From Zoroaster sp. YZ-2022 (taxonomy: Eukaryota; Echinodermata; Asteroidea; Forcipulatida; Zoroasteridae): a DNA stretch of 64,000 nt. The DNA is taken from NCBI GenBank assembly GCA_029582265.1, contig CM055828.1:30810459-30874458 (forward strand), read 5' to 3'. A program made the position numbers and the translations under genes. Of the stretch, positions 56,501-59,500 are shown piece after piece; positions within the stretch are counted from its first letter, which is position 1, and the number at the start of each line of letters is the position of its first letter. The notes beneath the pieces are model-generated. The model was given only the letters and a program-made list of their open reading frames with translations, was not told the origin of the DNA and did no database searches.

Positions 56501-59500
56501 TACAACACTGTAATAACAATATTATCAAATAAACCAATTATTACCTAAAAATGTCAAGTTGTTACATGTATTAGTTACTATGAGGAATGGTTTTGTTTGC
56601 AGCATTTTCATCTTAGAGAAAAAGGGAATTTTTGCGAATTTACAAGTTATTTTCTGAAGACGATATATAGAGCATTGATCGAAAAGTCGAGTTAACCAAC
56701 GGTTCTTCTCAGAACCCCCACTACTCAAAAGAGATTATTTCAATATGGTGTCATCACAAATCTTACCCTAACAAGTTTGTTGCCATCCAGTAGCATTTTG
56801 TGAAACAACAAAATGTTTTTAAAAAAACATGCACATAATGACAGTTGTTTATTTTTCTCAAAAACAAGAGGAACTTTCACAGGTTAGTTTTTAAGATATT
56901 TCTTGAAAACTAAAGGGTTGAAATGAAATTTCAAAATCCCAACTGATGTTGTACCTTCCCTTTAAATACACACAGTGCAAAATTGTACAATTTGTGGAGT
57001 GCAGCTGTCAGAAGTCAATAGTAAACCATTGCATTTAAGAATGTAATAAAGAACAATACACTGTTTACAGTGCAGTGTGAAATCCAGTCTGGTCCAGGCT
57101 TTGACCTTAAGGATTGAGAGGGCACGGCCACTTTGGCATTGGCCGACTCAAAATTTCAAGGCCAACCAAAGGGGCACTGGGACCAACTGGGGGGGGGGGG
57201 CACCACGGCAATGGCCACTGGCCATGGTGGCCGTGGTTAAGATCAAGGCCTTCTGGTCATATGATGGGTCTGTTTTGCACGTATCTGGATCTCAATCACC
57301 AGATATAGTTTAGACCAGGAGTTGACTGCTCCGGATCTTGGTTTTTGCCAATCCTGGACCCAATTTTAGAGAGCTGAGCTAAGCAGAAAATATTTATTAA
57401 AAATTTTCTTGTGCTTAGCAAAGTTTCCTGCTTAGCAACTCTATGAAATTGGCCCCTGGGTGGAATAAGTGAGATCCAAGATGGCGCAAATGAACATAAC
57501 AAGACGAAAATCATTACAGAATTCATTAAATCATCTTGAATCATCTTGAAACCTTTTTGAAAGAATTTGAAAGAAAGACCTAAATTATCATTGCACTATC
57601 AAATGATATATCTAAAACGGTTTGTCACAGCAAAAATCTAAATTTAGCGGATGGATTCTGCTCATTCAGCCACGGGCACGGTTCAGCTGTAGTCTGGTAC
57701 TCAGCTGTATACAACAGGCATTATCTAGCGGCTATGAGCTACGACATGGATTTCCATCCCAAAGTTTCCATTTGTTTTCGCACTGGGCAATATCACACGA
57801 TCGTGATCAGTGATCTCCATTGAAACAAACACAGCCATAATGTGCCCAGGAAGGTCCAACATACTGTGTAACAGAAATGTATCCTAGATGTACAACGTAC
57901 ATGATGTATATTGAGTAATTATATTACAGGAAAGAAGCTGGGATTTGGAAATAGAACAACAAAATTTGTTATTAATTGAAAAATAAATGGGGCATTCAAA
58001 TATTTAACTTACAATGGAGTGTCGTGGCCGAGCGGTCTAGCTTACCGGACTCAAATTCTGGTGTTAGCAGCAGAATGTGGGTTCGAATCCCGGCCGTGAC
58101 ACTTGTGTCCTTGAGCAAGACACTTAACCATAATTGCTTCTCTCCACCCAGGGGTTAAATAGGTACCTGTGAGGGCAGAGTTGGTTGATTAACCCTATAT
58201 GCGCTGTAATGGCAGCAATTGAGCTGTATACTCCCCAGGGAGCTGAGATGGTTTCAGGAATGATTTATGAGCCTTATGAGCCTTATGAGCAGGGGTAATA
58301 ATATAATGCACCTTGAGCACCACTCAGTTTGTGGATACGTGCGCTATATAAGTCCACACATTATTATTATTATTATAACACGTTTGCGTGTATACAAAAT
58401 TAAACAGGACATGTCCATTTAGCAAACAGGGTGCTCAAAAGGCACCCTAAGGTATTGCTGGCTAACTGTGTGTAGGGTATGAAATTAAGCCTTGCCCGGT
58501 TACCTAGGGCAACCTGAAACATCCTGGAACACACTGGGGTAACCAAGAGAGCTGATATTAAGGAGTGACCAGTTGCTTAGGGTAACCTGAGACAATCTGA
58601 GATTTACTGGGGCAACTAAGAGAACGGAAAGAATGTCGTATCCGGCCGCCGCTTTTTAAGGGCTTTTTTGGATTTTTTTTGCAACCACTAACCAGTTAAA
58701 AAATCATTCTATCGATTTTTGGTGGTACAGAAAGCGAAAACTATCTTTAAAATCCACTTTTATGATGGTTTTCAGACTTGATTTCCATTCTAAAAAAATC
58801 CTCCCCTTCAGAAAATAGAAGGATCCTATTATAGTTGCCACTACGCATGTACAATGACTGTGTTGGTCACTAATTGTGGAGTTTACAAGATCAGACTGAC
58901 ATGACTGAGGAAGTCATCGTATGCCAAAAATGCCTGATTTTTCATGAAATAAATATCCTGGAATAATTTGAAGTATATGTCCATCATCATCCATATGTTC
59001 TCCACCTTACCAGGTAGGTAAGATTACATTATTGGTTATATTTAATGAAAAATAGTGGCGGCCAGATACGACATTCTACCCAAGAGAACCACGAATAGTT
59101 GCCTGTTGGGAAAAATAAACTTATTAAATTGTCATATCAAAATACATGTAAAGGGGCAGTATCGTCACGGTCAACAGGGCATGGAATCAGAGTGTTAGTT
59201 TCAGATTAGCACACTGAAAATAACATCCCATGATAAGGTCATGATACTGAAACACAACAACCAACTCTGCCCTCACAGGTACCCATTTACTCCTGGGTGG
59301 AGAGAAGCAATTATTGTAAAGGGCCATTCTCTGAAAAGTGAACCTTTTTTGAAAAATTTCAATTTAATGCAATTTGTTATTTTCTTTTATTTTTATCATT
59401 GACTAATACTTCTACTTACCGAATTTATATTTTTTTTTTCAAAATCAGCCATAAAGTGTCTTGCTGAAGGACACAAGCACCATGGTCTCAGCCAGGATTC

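Noticed and set aside
58016..58102. Possible tRNA-Leu/Ser gene
   Set aside because: Good A and B boxes, but the acceptor and variable arms are imperfect and it continues into a SINE body seen at several other loci.
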